Part shown: one piece after another, positions 33,207 to 42,318 of the stretch
Position numbering within the stretch: position 1 is the first letter of the stretch
Layout: every line of letters starts with the position of its first letter
Assembly (NCBI RefSeq): GCF_001659725.1
Contig: NZ_CP015922.1
Coordinates: 186,001-250,000 of the forward strand
DNA length: 64,000 nucleotides
Direction of reading: 5' to 3'
Source of the DNA: Polynucleobacter wuianus
Lineage (GTDB): Bacteria > Pseudomonadota > Gammaproteobacteria > Burkholderiales > Burkholderiaceae
Translations under genes and position numbers: made by a program
Notes under the pieces: generated by a model
The model's input: only the letters and a program-made list of their open reading frames with translations
The model's database searches: none
Told to the model about the DNA's origin: nothing

Positions 33207-34077
33207 GTCCTTGCAGTTGCCTCGCTCTGAGAGCTTCAATCGAGCATTGATCTATCTTCAGGATGCTTGGAAATGCCACCCATTTCGTCTAGCGCTTTGT
33301 GCATCGCTCTTAATTCATATCCTGTTTTTGTCGTTTCGCTGGGGGATTGGTGAAATTCAAAATCGCCGTTTGAATACACCCTTAAGTGTTGTCTTGGTAA
33401 ACGCCAGCAATAAGACGCCTCCTAAACAGGCCAGTAAATTAGCACAAGCAGATCTTCAGGGTGGTGGAAAATCAGAGACCCAGGATGCCACAGCCCTACA
33501 CCGTGCAAGGCTTGGCGCAGAGGCGCGCCTCGAGGTTTTAGAAAAGCAGCAAAAGCAAATGTTGGCTAAATTGGATGAGCAGCGCGCTAAATCTGGCGGT
33601 CGTAAAAGTGGTGACGATCAAAGGATTGCCCCGCAACTGAATTCTTTAGAGGCAGAGTTAGCTAAGCGTTTGCAAATTGATGGGCGAGAGCCTCGTCGCA
33701 AGGTGCTCACTGGTGCCAATACTAAGTCAGTAAGCTTTGCCCATTATTTCGATGCGATGCGTCAAAAGATTGAGGCCTACGGCAGCACCTTTTTCCCACG
33801 TGCCAATGGTCGTCCGCTCTATGGTAGTTTGGTGATTGTAGTGAGTGTTGATTCCCAGGGTCGTATTACCAGTAATGCCCAAGGAAAGGATGGTGTCTCT
33901 ATTGGGCGTAGCTCAGGCAATCCCGAATTAGATCGCCAAGCTTTAGCAATTGTCCGCGCATCCGCTCCATTTGGGCCATTCCCTTCAGAGATGCGCAATC
34001 AAATCGATGTGCTCGATTGGATCTCTACCTTTGACTTCACTAGGGAAGGTAATGATCATTTGGAATTGAAGCATTAA
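33190..34077 (+). CDS. TonB-family protein with coiled-coil spacer
   Basis: 295 residues from ATG 33190, which overlaps the end of the RNB gene. A single transmembrane helix (about 32-50) contains SLLIH, the Ser-x3-His pattern through which TonB and TolA touch ExbB/ExbD or TolQ/TolR. The middle (about 105-145) is charged and helical (ARLEVLEKQQKQM), with no Pro/Lys-Pro stretch as in E. coli TonB, and the C-terminus (about 180-285) is a TonB C-terminal domain. No exbB, exbD or receptor gene is adjacent. It may energise an outer-membrane receptor or play a TolA-like structural role. Confidence 0.75.
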   Translation: MLTQIKSLQLPRSESFNRALIYLQDAWKCHPFRLALCASLLIHILFLSFRWGIGEIQNRRLNTPLSVVLVNASNKTPPKQASKLAQADLQGGGKSETQDATALHRARLGAEARLEVLEKQQKQMLAKLDEQRAKSGGRKSGDDQRIAPQLNSLEAELAKRLQIDGREPRRKVLTGANTKSVSFAHYFDAMRQKIEAYGSTFFPRANGRPLYGSLVIVVSVDSQGRITSNAQGKDGVSIGRSSGNPELDRQALAIVRASAPFGPFPSEMRNQIDVLDWISTFDFTREGNDHLELKH

Positions 34078-34119
34078 TGCGAGCTTATTTTTCAGAAATT
34101 CGCTTATTCTGTAGGCATC

Positions 34120-35025
34120 ATGAATTCAAATACAGCCACTGATATGCATACTGACCCAAGCCATCATTTGGGTCTGGACGTTTATGTAGTTGCGGGCAAC
34201 CCAATCAGTCATAGTAAGTCACCACTGATTCATCAGCACTTTGCTCAGCAAGCTAAACAAGCGATTCACTATGGTCGTTTACAGCCGGAGTTAGATGGGT
34301 TTGCTAAAGCCGCCAAGACATTCTTTGCTGCTGGCGGTAAGGGGATGAATGTGACTGTGCCATTTAAGTTGGATGCGCAGGCGCTTGCTGATCATTTGAC
34401 TGCTCGAGCTCAATTGGCTGGCGCAGTTAATACCTTATTGATTAAAGATGGAAAAATATACGGTGACAACACAGATGGCGCTGGCTTGGTGCGCGATCTC
34501 TTGGCACAAGGTATCGTCCTTCATGAATCCCGCATTCTGCTCTTGGGCGCAGGTGGTGCTGCACGTGGTGTGATTGGGCCATTGCTAGAGCAATCTCCCA
34601 AATGCTTAGTGATTGCCAATCGTTCAAATGCCAAGGCGGATGAGCTAGTCAAACTCTTTGCAAATTTAGCTGCCACCAAAGAGGTTGCGCTGGAATCTAG
34701 AACCTTGGCAGATCTAGAGAATTCTGAAAAAACTCCTTATGTATTCGATTTGGTAATTAATGCCACTGCCGCAGGTCTATCAGATGAATCTCCATTGAGC
34801 GCTGCCGCAGTAGCAAATATCTTTACCCCAAGTTCATTTGCCTATGACATGGTCTACGGCAAAACTACGGCATTTATGCAGCAGGCATTACAACGTGGTG
34901 CACGCATCAGCGATGGTCTGGGTATGTTGGTCGAACAGGCTGCAGATGCTTTTCTAGTTTGGCGCGGAGCTGATCTTGCAAAACAGATTGATCCGCGAGC
35001 TGTACTAGTAAAATTGCGTAGTTAA
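34120..35025 (+). CDS. aroE: shikimate dehydrogenase
   Basis: 301 residues. The shikimate-binding GNPISHSKSPLIH, the catalytic Lys in NVTVPFK, NTDGAGLVRDL and the cofactor turn GAGGAARGV are all present. It reduces 3-dehydroshikimate to shikimate with NADPH, two steps after aroQ in the same window. The first 14 residues are outside the conserved fold, and ATG 34144 is another possible start. Confidence 0.95.
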   Translation: MNSNTATDMHTDPSHHLGLDVYVVAGNPISHSKSPLIHQHFAQQAKQAIHYGRLQPELDGFAKAAKTFFAAGGKGMNVTVPFKLDAQALADHLTARAQLAGAVNTLLIKDGKIYGDNTDGAGLVRDLLAQGIVLHESRILLLGAGGAARGVIGPLLEQSPKCLVIANRSNAKADELVKLFANLAATKEVALESRTLADLENSEKTPYVFDLVINATAAGLSDESPLSAAAVANIFTPSSFAYDMVYGKTTAFMQQALQRGARISDGLGMLVEQAADAFLVWRGADLAKQIDPRAVLVKLRS

Positions 35026-35039
35026 TTTTATTTCCATCT

Positions 35040-35795
35040 ATGCGCTGGATAGCTTACATAGTCAAATGCTTGTTGGCAGGTTTTGTGGCGATGCAGGTGT
35101 ACTTTGCTGTTCAGATTGCTTTGTGGATAAGCTTGGATCCCAGCACTACAGCGTTTCAGAGGGCTGAGCGTTGGCGTTTATGTACTTGGCATTGGTCCTG
35201 CCCGGTGTATTCCATGTGGACCCCTTATGACAAGATTTCGAATAATCTCAAGCGAGCAGTTTTAGTAAGTGAAGACGATATCTTTTTCCAGCACAAAGGT
35301 GTTCGTGTTGAAGATATGCAAAAAGCTTGGGAAAAAAATCAGCAAAAATCACAACTCGGTGGCAAAGCTAAAATGCCTCTTCGTGGTGGATCGACTATTA
35401 CTCAACAGCTTGCAAAGAATTTGTTCTTGTCATCAGAGCAAAATTATTTCCGTAAGGGACAAGAGCTCATCATTACTGGACTCTTAGAGCTGACTCTCCC
35501 AAAACAAAGATTGTTTGAAATCTATCTCAATTCGGTAGAGTGGGGCGAAGGTATTTTCGGTATTGGGGCAGCTTCTGCCCACTATTACGCCACGGTTCCC
35601 GCGGCATTAGATCTTGACCAGTCAGCGGCTCTAGCCTCTGCACTGCCAGCGCCAAAGTGTTTTGATAAAGAACAGTATTGCCGTAGAGGAAGTATTAACT
35701 ATCCTGCTCGCCAAGAATTTATTCTAGAAAATATGGGTCGAGTTGCTTTGGCGCCCGTACCGCAATCCAAGACCACAACTAAAAATACGAAGTAG
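35040..35795 (+). CDS. mtgA: monofunctional peptidoglycan glycosyltransferase
   Basis: 251 residues. One N-terminal transmembrane helix (about 6-30) is followed by a GT51 domain: catalytic Glu78 in SEDDIFFQHKGV, GGSTITQQLAKNLFLS, the second Glu in KQRLFEIYLNSVEWG and GIGAASAHYY. It polymerises lipid II into glycan strands without a transpeptidase domain. aroE-mtgA is a frequent proteobacterial pair; here 14 bases separate them. Convergent with pyrF, 13 bases apart. Confidence 0.95.
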   Translation: MRWIAYIVKCLLAGFVAMQVYFAVQIALWISLDPSTTAFQRAERWRLCTWHWSCPVYSMWTPYDKISNNLKRAVLVSEDDIFFQHKGVRVEDMQKAWEKNQQKSQLGGKAKMPLRGGSTITQQLAKNLFLSSEQNYFRKGQELIITGLLELTLPKQRLFEIYLNSVEWGEGIFGIGAASAHYYATVPAALDLDQSAALASALPAPKCFDKEQYCRRGSINYPARQEFILENMGRVALAPVPQSKTTTKNTK

Positions 35796-35808
35796 GTTTT
35801 AGGTATTT

Positions 35809-36648
35809 TTAGGTAGCAGCCCTTAAGGCATCCCGTGTGCTCTGTGCAGCTTGCCGAGCAGCTTGTGCAAAATCATTTCCCGAACTCGCATACAAAATGG
35901 CTCTTGAAGAGTTGATGATCATGCCAGTCCCAGGTTTGCCAGAAATGCTCCCAGCTTTAACAGTGGCTTCGATATCGCCACCCTGAGCACCAATGCCAGG
36001 AATGAGTAAAGGCATCTCGCCGACAGTTGCACGAACCTTAGCGATCTCCTCTGGGAAGGTTGCACCAACGACTAGGCCAATTTGTCCTGAGCCATTCCAT
36101 TGGTTTGCTGCCAATCTGGCAACATGTAAATACAAAGGTTCACCGTTGGGTGAAACATTTAAAAACTGTAAATCTGATCCACCAGGGTTGGAGGTGCGGC
36201 ACAAAACAATGACCCCTTTGCCATGATGTTTGAGATAGGGCTCAATCGTGTCAAAGCCCATATATGGGTTTACGGTGATCGCATCCGCGCCATACCGCTC
36301 AAAAGCTTCAAGAGCATAGTGGTCAGCTGTGCTGCCAATGTCCCCACGCTTAGAATCCAGAATTACCGGAATATGGGGGTATTGATCTTTGAGGTGACGA
36401 ATCAGCTTTTCAAGTTGGGCTTCAGCTCGTTGAGAGGCGAAGTAGGCAAATTGGGGCTTAAAGGCACACACCAAATCCGCAGTGGCATCTGAGATATCGC
36501 GACAGAACTCAAAGATCCCCTCAGGTTTCCCTTGAAGGGCTGGGGGTAAGCGCTTGGGATCTGGGTCAAAACCAACACACAGCATGCTGCCTTGGGAAGC
36601 CCATGCAGACTGGAGTTGCTGGTTAAAGGTATTTGAGCGAGAGTTCAT
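35809..36648 (-). CDS. pyrF: orotidine 5'-phosphate decarboxylase
   Basis: 279 residues, the longer subfamily found in betaproteobacteria and mycobacteria. The start CVGFDPDPKRLP and the catalytic LDSKRGDIGSTA (Asp-Lys-Asp set) are clear, with GIGAQGGD at the phosphate-binding end. It makes UMP from OMP in the last step of pyrimidine synthesis; pyrR and pyrB are at the right edge of the window but not linked to it. Confidence 0.95.
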   Translation of the reverse strand: MNSRSNTFNQQLQSAWASQGSMLCVGFDPDPKRLPPALQGKPEGIFEFCRDISDATADLVCAFKPQFAYFASQRAEAQLEKLIRHLKDQYPHIPVILDSKRGDIGSTADHYALEAFERYGADAITVNPYMGFDTIEPYLKHHGKGVIVLCRTSNPGGSDLQFLNVSPNGEPLYLHVARLAANQWNGSGQIGLVVGATFPEEIAKVRATVGEMPLLIPGIGAQGGDIEATVKAGSISGKPGTGMIINSSRAILYASSGNDFAQAARQAAQSTRDALRAAT

Positions 36649-36721
36649 TGGATTTAGCTTATTTTAGTGAAACTGTCATGTTCTATAGGATAAACTAGCG
36701 CACATTCCTTAGGAGTTCACC

Positions 36722-37687
36722 ATGATCAACTTGTTCGTCCTGCAAAATGGCCGCCTCTCTCAAGAGCAAGTAGAAGATCGCAATGAATTATTGCAATATG
36801 CTAATCCTATCTGGATTGACGTAGTTGATCCAGAGGAAGAAGAGCTCGTTTGGATTAAAGAGGCTTTTGGAGTACTTTTGCCCGAGTTAGATGACTTGGG
36901 TGACTTGGAAGCGTCCGCTCGTTACTTTGAAGCCGATGATGGCCACCTCCATATTCGTACTGATTTCCTGTTGGATGAAGAAGAAACTTCGCGCAACGTA
37001 CGCGTGGCCTTTGTTCTCACCAAGCAAGTACTGTTCTCGATTCATGATGAGGATTTACCCGTATTCCGCTTAGTACGTTTGCGTGCGCGTTTACGCCCTG
37101 GATCAGTGAGTAATGCAAAAGACGTATTGCTCGATTTGTATTCGACTGATGCCGAATACTCTGCGGATGCGTTGGAAGAGGTTTATGAAAACCTCGAGCA
37201 AGCTGGTAAGCGAGTGTTACAAGATGACATCAATGATGCGGATGCAGAGCAAGTTCTCGAAACGATTGCAAAAGAAGAGGATACCAACGGACGTATTCGT
37301 CGCAATGTCATGGATACCCGCAGAGCCTTATCATTCTTGATGCGCAGTAAGTTGTTATCTGATGAGCAACAAGAGGAAGCGCGTCAAATTTTGCGTGATA
37401 TTGACTCTCTTGAAAACCATACTGCTTTTTTATTCGATAAGATTAACTTCTTAATGGATGCTACAGTCGGTTTCATTAACTTGAACCAATCTAAGATCAT
37501 CAAGATCTTCTCGGTGGTATCTGTCGCCTTAATGCCACCCACTTTACTGGCAAGTATCTGGGGTATGAACTACAAGCATATGCCTGAGTTAGATACTACT
37601 TGGGGTTATCCAATGGCTATTGTTGCCATGTTAATTTCTGCGATTATTCCTTTGTGGTATTTCCATCACAAAGGTTGGATGAAGTAA
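36722..37687 (+). CDS. corA: magnesium/cobalt transporter CorA
   Basis: 321 residues. A large acidic cytoplasmic domain is followed by two C-terminal transmembrane helices. The first ends with the selectivity signature GMN (SIWGMNYKHMPELD), and the last residues form the short cytoplasmic end. CorA is a homopentameric Mg2+ channel. TTAGGAG lies shortly before the ATG. The stop is one base from the stop of the convergent pncC. Confidence 0.95.
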   Translation: MINLFVLQNGRLSQEQVEDRNELLQYANPIWIDVVDPEEEELVWIKEAFGVLLPELDDLGDLEASARYFEADDGHLHIRTDFLLDEEETSRNVRVAFVLTKQVLFSIHDEDLPVFRLVRLRARLRPGSVSNAKDVLLDLYSTDAEYSADALEEVYENLEQAGKRVLQDDINDADAEQVLETIAKEEDTNGRIRRNVMDTRRALSFLMRSKLLSDEQQEEARQILRDIDSLENHTAFLFDKINFLMDATVGFINLNQSKIIKIFSVVSVALMPPTLLASIWGMNYKHMPELDTTWGYPMAIVAMLISAIIPLWYFHHKGWMK

Positions 37688-37688
37688 T

Positions 37689-38183
37689 TTAATTCTCGAG
37701 CAGTTTTGCTAATTCGCTAATCACGTAATTACAAGCTTGCTTGCGGATCGCTTGACGATCTCCGGCAAAGTGCATCGTTTTTGTCAGTGCTCTATTTTCG
37801 CCAGCATCATTTTGGATAGCCCAACCAAAGCAAACGGTCCCAACCGGTTTGTCTGCTGAGCCACCACTCGGACCCGCAATGCCAGTAATGGAAATAGCAG
37901 CATTTGCCCCTGAATTCGCTTGCGCACCCTCTGCCATCGCTTTGGCGACTTGCTCGCTGACAGCTCCAAAAGATTGAATGAGTTCTGCTGGAACTCCCAG
38001 ATTTTCTTCCTTAGCTGCGTTGCTATAAGTAATGTAGCCCCGCTCAAACCACTCGCTTGAGCCTGCCAATTCCGTGAGGGTGGCGCAGACTAGGCCCCCG
38101 GTACAAGACTCGGCGGCCGCCATCTTCCAACTTTTGGCCAGTAAGATTTCTGCCAAGGTTTTAATGGTATCAAGTGAGTGCAT
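37689..38183 (-). CDS. pncC: nicotinamide-nucleotide amidase (CinA C-terminal family)
   Basis: 164 residues from ATG 38183; a TTG at 38195 overlapping the pgpA end is the alternative. The family core is AAESCTGGLVCATLTELAGSS and FERGYITYSNAAKEENLGV, then ISITGIAGPSGGS and KPVGTVCFGW. It deamidates NMN to NaMN in NAD recycling. Only the PncC domain is present, without the CinA N-terminal COG1058 domain. Last gene of the overlapping thiL-pgpA-pncC set. Confidence 0.93.
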   Translation of the reverse strand: MHSLDTIKTLAEILLAKSWKMAAAESCTGGLVCATLTELAGSSEWFERGYITYSNAAKEENLGVPAELIQSFGAVSEQVAKAMAEGAQANSGANAAISITGIAGPSGGSADKPVGTVCFGWAIQNDAGENRALTKTMHFAGDRQAIRKQACNYVISELAKLLEN

Positions 38184-38185
38184 GT

Positions 38186-38755
38186 TTAGGCCCAACCCAT
38201 ATGAGTAATAGATACTAGCGTGACAGCTATGACTATGAGCGTGAAGATTGCTGCTGCAAGATCATCCACCATGATGCCAAACCCACGCCACAGTATTTGT
38301 AGTGAGTTTGATGGCGCTTCAGATCCCTCTGCATTTTTAAAGTGACGATCAATCATGCCAATTGGCCCCGGCTTAACAGCATCAAAAAATCGGAATAATG
38401 CGAATGCTAGGATTTGCATCCAGATGTTAGTCGGCATAATCAGTATCAGCACTAACCAAAAGGCAAGCATCTCATCCCAGACAATTCCACCAAAATCTTT
38501 CCTGCCTAATTCTTCGCTGACATTGCCGCAGATCCAGCAGCCCAATAAAATTCCACCGCCAATGATCCAAAAAAATGCTTCTAGGGATAAGAAATATTCT
38601 GCCACTAAAAAAGCTGCCCAGGCCCAAAGAGTGCCTGTAGTACCAGGTGCTATGGGGCTTAGCCCACTACCAAAACCAAAGGCTAGGGTCCGACTGGCGG
38701 TCTGAAACATCCACTTAAAGTTCGGCTGTACATCAGATGGATGTTGATTGGTCAT
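38186..38755 (-). CDS. pgpA: phosphatidylglycerophosphatase A
   Basis: 189 residues. The signature FGSGLSPIAPGTTGTLWAW opens the domain, followed by three or four hydrophobic helices and WDEMLAFW with the metal-binding acids. It dephosphorylates phosphatidylglycerol phosphate in the inner membrane. Its start overlaps the thiL stop by four bases (ATGA), which suggests coupled translation. Confidence 0.95.
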   Translation of the reverse strand: MTNQHPSDVQPNFKWMFQTASRTLAFGFGSGLSPIAPGTTGTLWAWAAFLVAEYFLSLEAFFWIIGGGILLGCWICGNVSEELGRKDFGGIVWDEMLAFWLVLILIMPTNIWMQILAFALFRFFDAVKPGPIGMIDRHFKNAEGSEAPSNSLQILWRGFGIMVDDLAAAIFTLIVIAVTLVSITHMGWA

Positions 38756-39762
38756 TGTGCAAAGTGGTCAAAAGATTTGAGAAGTGCGGTAGCATCGGCA
38801 TCGCCAATGAAGTTTCCATTTGTGCCCATGATGCGAATCGTCGATTTATCATTTTGCATGGCAGTAATATGGCCAATGCGTGTGAGAGGCAGATTTAAGG
38901 ATTTACTAATTTCTAGAATTACATCACGTTGCTTACTAGGCGCCGTAAAACACAATTCGTAATCATCACCACCGCTAGCAGCAAACTGATTTTGGATTGC
39001 CAGGCTTTGCTTTTGCAATGTTGCTGATTTAGGAAGTTGATCTAAGTAAATTTCCGCATCAACTTGGGATTGTTTCAAGATGTGCTTGAGGTCGCCGAGC
39101 AAGCCATCGGATATATCCAAGGCTGCGCTAGCAATTCCTCCAAGCTTCATTCCAAGCTCAACTCTAGGAGTGGGTTGATGCATGCGGTGAGCGATGCTTT
39201 GAAGATCGCACTCAGGAAGGATAATTTCTTGACGCAGTGCAGCAAGAGCCAGTCTCGCATCTCCGACAGTTCCCGAAACCCAAATGTCGTCCCCAATCTT
39301 TGCCCCTGATCTGCGAATGGCCTTTTCGAAATAAACACTGCCAATGGCGGTAATTGATAGGGTCAACGGACCAGCGGTAGTGTCGCCACCAATCAGTGGG
39401 CAAGAAAATTGATTTGCGACTGCAAATAAGCCTTTAGAGAGGCTTTCTAGCCATTGTGTATCAACTGTTGGCAGGGCAATCGCCAAAGTAAATCCAAGGG
39501 GTTTGGCACCCATCGCCGCTAGGTCAGAAAGGTTTACGGCAAGCGCTTTGCGGCCTAAGGACTCAGGATCAGTACCTACAAAAAAATGCCGACCTTCGAC
39601 CAGCATATCGCTGGTAATGGCAATTTCTTCACCAAGTAAGGGCTTTATCAGGGCGCAGTCGTCACCTATACCCAAACTCAGAGTCGAGTTTATGGCAGTG
39701 CCCGTTTTAAAAAAACGTTCAATGAGATCAAATTCGCCTATTGGGCCCGATTGAGAATGCAT
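38752..39762 (-). CDS. thiL: thiamine-monophosphate kinase
   Basis: 336 residues, PurM/ThiL fold. GIGDDCALI binds metal and ATP, and DMLVEGRHF, NLSDLAAMGAKPLG, GGDTT and ISDGLLGDLKHI are the remaining family motifs. It phosphorylates thiamine monophosphate to the active diphosphate. First gene of thiL-pgpA-pncC, divergent from maeB. Confidence 0.96.
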   Translation of the reverse strand: MHSQSGPIGEFDLIERFFKTGTAINSTLSLGIGDDCALIKPLLGEEIAITSDMLVEGRHFFVGTDPESLGRKALAVNLSDLAAMGAKPLGFTLAIALPTVDTQWLESLSKGLFAVANQFSCPLIGGDTTAGPLTLSITAIGSVYFEKAIRRSGAKIGDDIWVSGTVGDARLALAALRQEIILPECDLQSIAHRMHQPTPRVELGMKLGGIASAALDISDGLLGDLKHILKQSQVDAEIYLDQLPKSATLQKQSLAIQNQFAASGGDDYELCFTAPSKQRDVILEISKSLNLPLTRIGHITAMQNDKSTIRIMGTNGNFIGDADATALLKSFDHFAQ

Positions 39763-39868
39763 GCCTCATTTTATGGCTCTTGGGAGTGCAATGCGAGAGA
39801 GGAATAGAATTAAGCACTTACAAGTCTTAGATGAAACAAAGACAAGACAGAACTTAGCGAGTTAGTGA

Positions 39869-42190
39869 ATGAGCAAAGAAAATAGTAAAGAACAGCAAAT
39901 TGCAGCTTTAAGAGAGGCTGCCCTCCAATATCACGAGTTTCCAGTTCCAGGCAAAATCGAGATTGCCCCAACTAAGCAACTCACTAACCAACGCGATTTA
40001 GCGCTTGCTTATACGCCAGGTGTTGCAGCTCCTTGCGAGGAGATTGTTAAAGATCCAGCCAATGCATTTAAGTACACCGCTCGTGGCAATTTAGTTGGTG
40101 TGATCACTAACGGTACTGCCGTTTTAGGCTTAGGAAATATTGGTCCATTGGCTAGTAAGCCAGTGATGGAAGGTAAGGCGGTTTTATTTAAGAAGTTTGC
40201 TGGTATTGATGTTTTCGATATCGAAGTCAATGAAAACGACCCCGACAAACTCGTAGAAATCATTGCAGCGCTTGAGCCTACTTTTGGCGGCATCAATTTA
40301 GAAGATATCAAAGCGCCAGATTGCTTTGTAGTTGAGCGTAAGTTGCAAGCGCGCATGAAGATCCCAGTCTTTCATGATGATCAACACGGTACTGCGATTG
40401 TGGTTGCAGCCGCCATTCTCAATGGCTTGAAGGTGGTTGGTAAAGACGTGGGTAATGTGAAGTTGGTTACTTCGGGCGCTGGGGCAGCCGCTTTGGCTTG
40501 CTTGGATCTATTGGTTGATCTGGGCATTCCCCGTAAAAACATTTGGGTAACTGACTTAGCAGGTGTTGCATACAAAGGCCGTAAAGAATTGATGGATCCA
40601 GAGAAGGAGCCATTCTGCCAAGAGACTGATTTGCGTACTTTGGATGATGTAATTGCTGGCGCCGATATTTTCTTGGGCCTTTCTGCTGGTGGTGTATTAA
40701 AGCAAGACATGGTCAAGAAGATGGCGGATAAGCCATTGATCTACGCCTTGGCAAATCCAACCCCAGAAATTTTGCCAGAAGAAGTAAAAGCGGTTCGTCC
40801 TGATGCAGTGATGGCTACTGGCCGTACTGATTATCCAAACCAAGTCAACAACGTTCTGTGTTTCCCATTTATTTTCCGTGGTGCGCTTGACGTTGGTGCA
40901 ACCACCATTACACGCGGCATGGAAGTAGCAGCCGTTAAAGCCGTTGCTGAACTTGCGCAAGCTGAGCAGAGTGAAGTGGTGACTTCGGTTTACGGTATTG
41001 AGAACCTATCTTTTGGTCCTGAGTATTTAATTCCAAAACCCTTTGATCCACGATTAATTACAGTAATTGCGCCAGCAGTTGCTAAGGCGGCGATGGATGA
41101 TGGCGTTGCATCTCGTCCAATTAAAGATTTCGATGCCTATCGCAATCAGTTGCAGCAATTTGTTTATCACTCTGGTACTTTGATGAAGCCCCTCTTCAGT
41201 ATTGCAAAGAGGGTGCCTGCAAATCAGAAACGCATTGTCTTTGCTGAAGGCGAAGATGAGCGTGTATTGCGTGCAGTACAAATCATTCTTGATGAGCACT
41301 TGGCAACCCCAATCCTAATTGGACGCCCAGCGGTTATTGAGCATCGCATTGAGAAGTTTGGCTTGCGCATGAAAACGGGCGATGACTTTGAAATTGTGAA
41401 CCCAGAGAATGATTCGCGCTTCCGTGATTTCTGGCAAACCTACCTGGCTCTCACTGAGCGCAAGGGAGTAACACAGTCATTTGCCAAACTAGAAGTGCGT
41501 CGTCGCAATAGCTTAATTGGTAGCTTGTTAATCCAAAAGGGTATGGCAGACGGCATGATTTCTGGCACGGTAGGCAACATCGCTACCCATCTGAAATACG
41601 TTGATGAAGTAATCGGTCCAGAACCTGGCGCCAATGTTTATGGTGCAATGTCTGGATTGATTCTTCCGGGCCGCCAGGTTTTCTTGGTTGATACCCATAT
41701 CAATATTGATCCAAGCGCATGCGAATTAGCGGAGTTAACTTTAATGGCTGCTAGTGAAATGCGTAAGTTGGGATTGGTTCCAAAAGTGGCTTTACTGTCT
41801 CATTCCAATTTCGGTTCTAGCAATGCTCCTTCTGCGGTGAAGATGCGCGAAGTATTGGCCCTTCTCCAAAAAGCGGATCCAACCTTAGAGGTTGATGGCG
41901 AGATGCATGGAGACAGTGCCTTAGATGCAAGTATTCGTGAGGGTGCAGTTTCTTCATCAACATTGAAGGGTGATGCCAATCTCTTGGTGCTCCCAAATAT
42001 TGATGCGGCTAACATTTCCTACAACTTGTTAAAAACTGCCGCAGGCAATGGGATTGCGATTGGGCCACTGCTGTTGGGTGTAGCTAAGCCAATTCATATT
42101 CTGACTCCAGCTGCTACGGTCCGTAGGATTGTGAATGTGACCACTTTGGCGGTAGTTGAGGCTGCTAGCAACGCAAGAGGCATTTCCTAG
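39869..42190 (+). CDS. maeB: NADP-dependent malic enzyme with phosphotransacetylase-like domain
   Basis: 773 residues. Residues 1-~420 are the malic enzyme: AYTPGVAAPC, the metal-site region FHDDQHGTA and the cofactor turn VTSGAGAAALACLDLL. From about 430 onward lies a phosphate acetyltransferase-like domain (VFAEGEDERVLRAVQ), as in all MaeB proteins, thought to bind acetyl-CoA as a regulator rather than act catalytically. It decarboxylates malate to pyruvate giving NADPH. Two inverted repeats follow its stop. Confidence 0.96.
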   Translation: MSKENSKEQQIAALREAALQYHEFPVPGKIEIAPTKQLTNQRDLALAYTPGVAAPCEEIVKDPANAFKYTARGNLVGVITNGTAVLGLGNIGPLASKPVMEGKAVLFKKFAGIDVFDIEVNENDPDKLVEIIAALEPTFGGINLEDIKAPDCFVVERKLQARMKIPVFHDDQHGTAIVVAAAILNGLKVVGKDVGNVKLVTSGAGAAALACLDLLVDLGIPRKNIWVTDLAGVAYKGRKELMDPEKEPFCQETDLRTLDDVIAGADIFLGLSAGGVLKQDMVKKMADKPLIYALANPTPEILPEEVKAVRPDAVMATGRTDYPNQVNNVLCFPFIFRGALDVGATTITRGMEVAAVKAVAELAQAEQSEVVTSVYGIENLSFGPEYLIPKPFDPRLITVIAPAVAKAAMDDGVASRPIKDFDAYRNQLQQFVYHSGTLMKPLFSIAKRVPANQKRIVFAEGEDERVLRAVQIILDEHLATPILIGRPAVIEHRIEKFGLRMKTGDDFEIVNPENDSRFRDFWQTYLALTERKGVTQSFAKLEVRRRNSLIGSLLIQKGMADGMISGTVGNIATHLKYVDEVIGPEPGANVYGAMSGLILPGRQVFLVDTHINIDPSACELAELTLMAASEMRKLGLVPKVALLSHSNFGSSNAPSAVKMREVLALLQKADPTLEVDGEMHGDSALDASIREGAVSSSTLKGDANLLVLPNIDAANISYNLLKTAAGNGIAIGPLLLGVAKPIHILTPAATVRRIVNVTTLAVVEAASNARGIS

Positions 42191-42197
42191 ACCCCTA

Positions 42198-42233
42198 TAA
42201 TTTATGTAAGTTAGCAATAGCTTACATAAATTA
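42198..42233. repeat. inverted repeat 1 after maeB
   Basis: Perfect 13-base arms TAATTTATGTAAG (42198-42210) and CTTACATAAATTA (42221-42233) around a 10-base loop. It is AT-rich and lacks a T-run, so it is not a standard terminator. It could be a protein-binding dyad or an mRNA 3'-end stabiliser. Confidence 0.85.
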
Positions 42234-42235
42234 AT

Positions 42236-42262
42236 ATTATATAAATCAATGGTTTATATAAT
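42236..42262. repeat. inverted repeat 2 after maeB
   Basis: Perfect 10-base arms ATTATATAAA (42236-42245) and TTTATATAAT (42253-42262) around a 7-base loop. It lies two bases after the first repeat and 56 bases before the barstar-like gene, so it may belong to that gene's promoter region. Confidence 0.8.
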
Positions 42263-42318
42263 TAGCGCTGTATTTGGGCTTGATTTGATGGCGTGTTAAG
42301 GGTAACCTAGCACCCATC

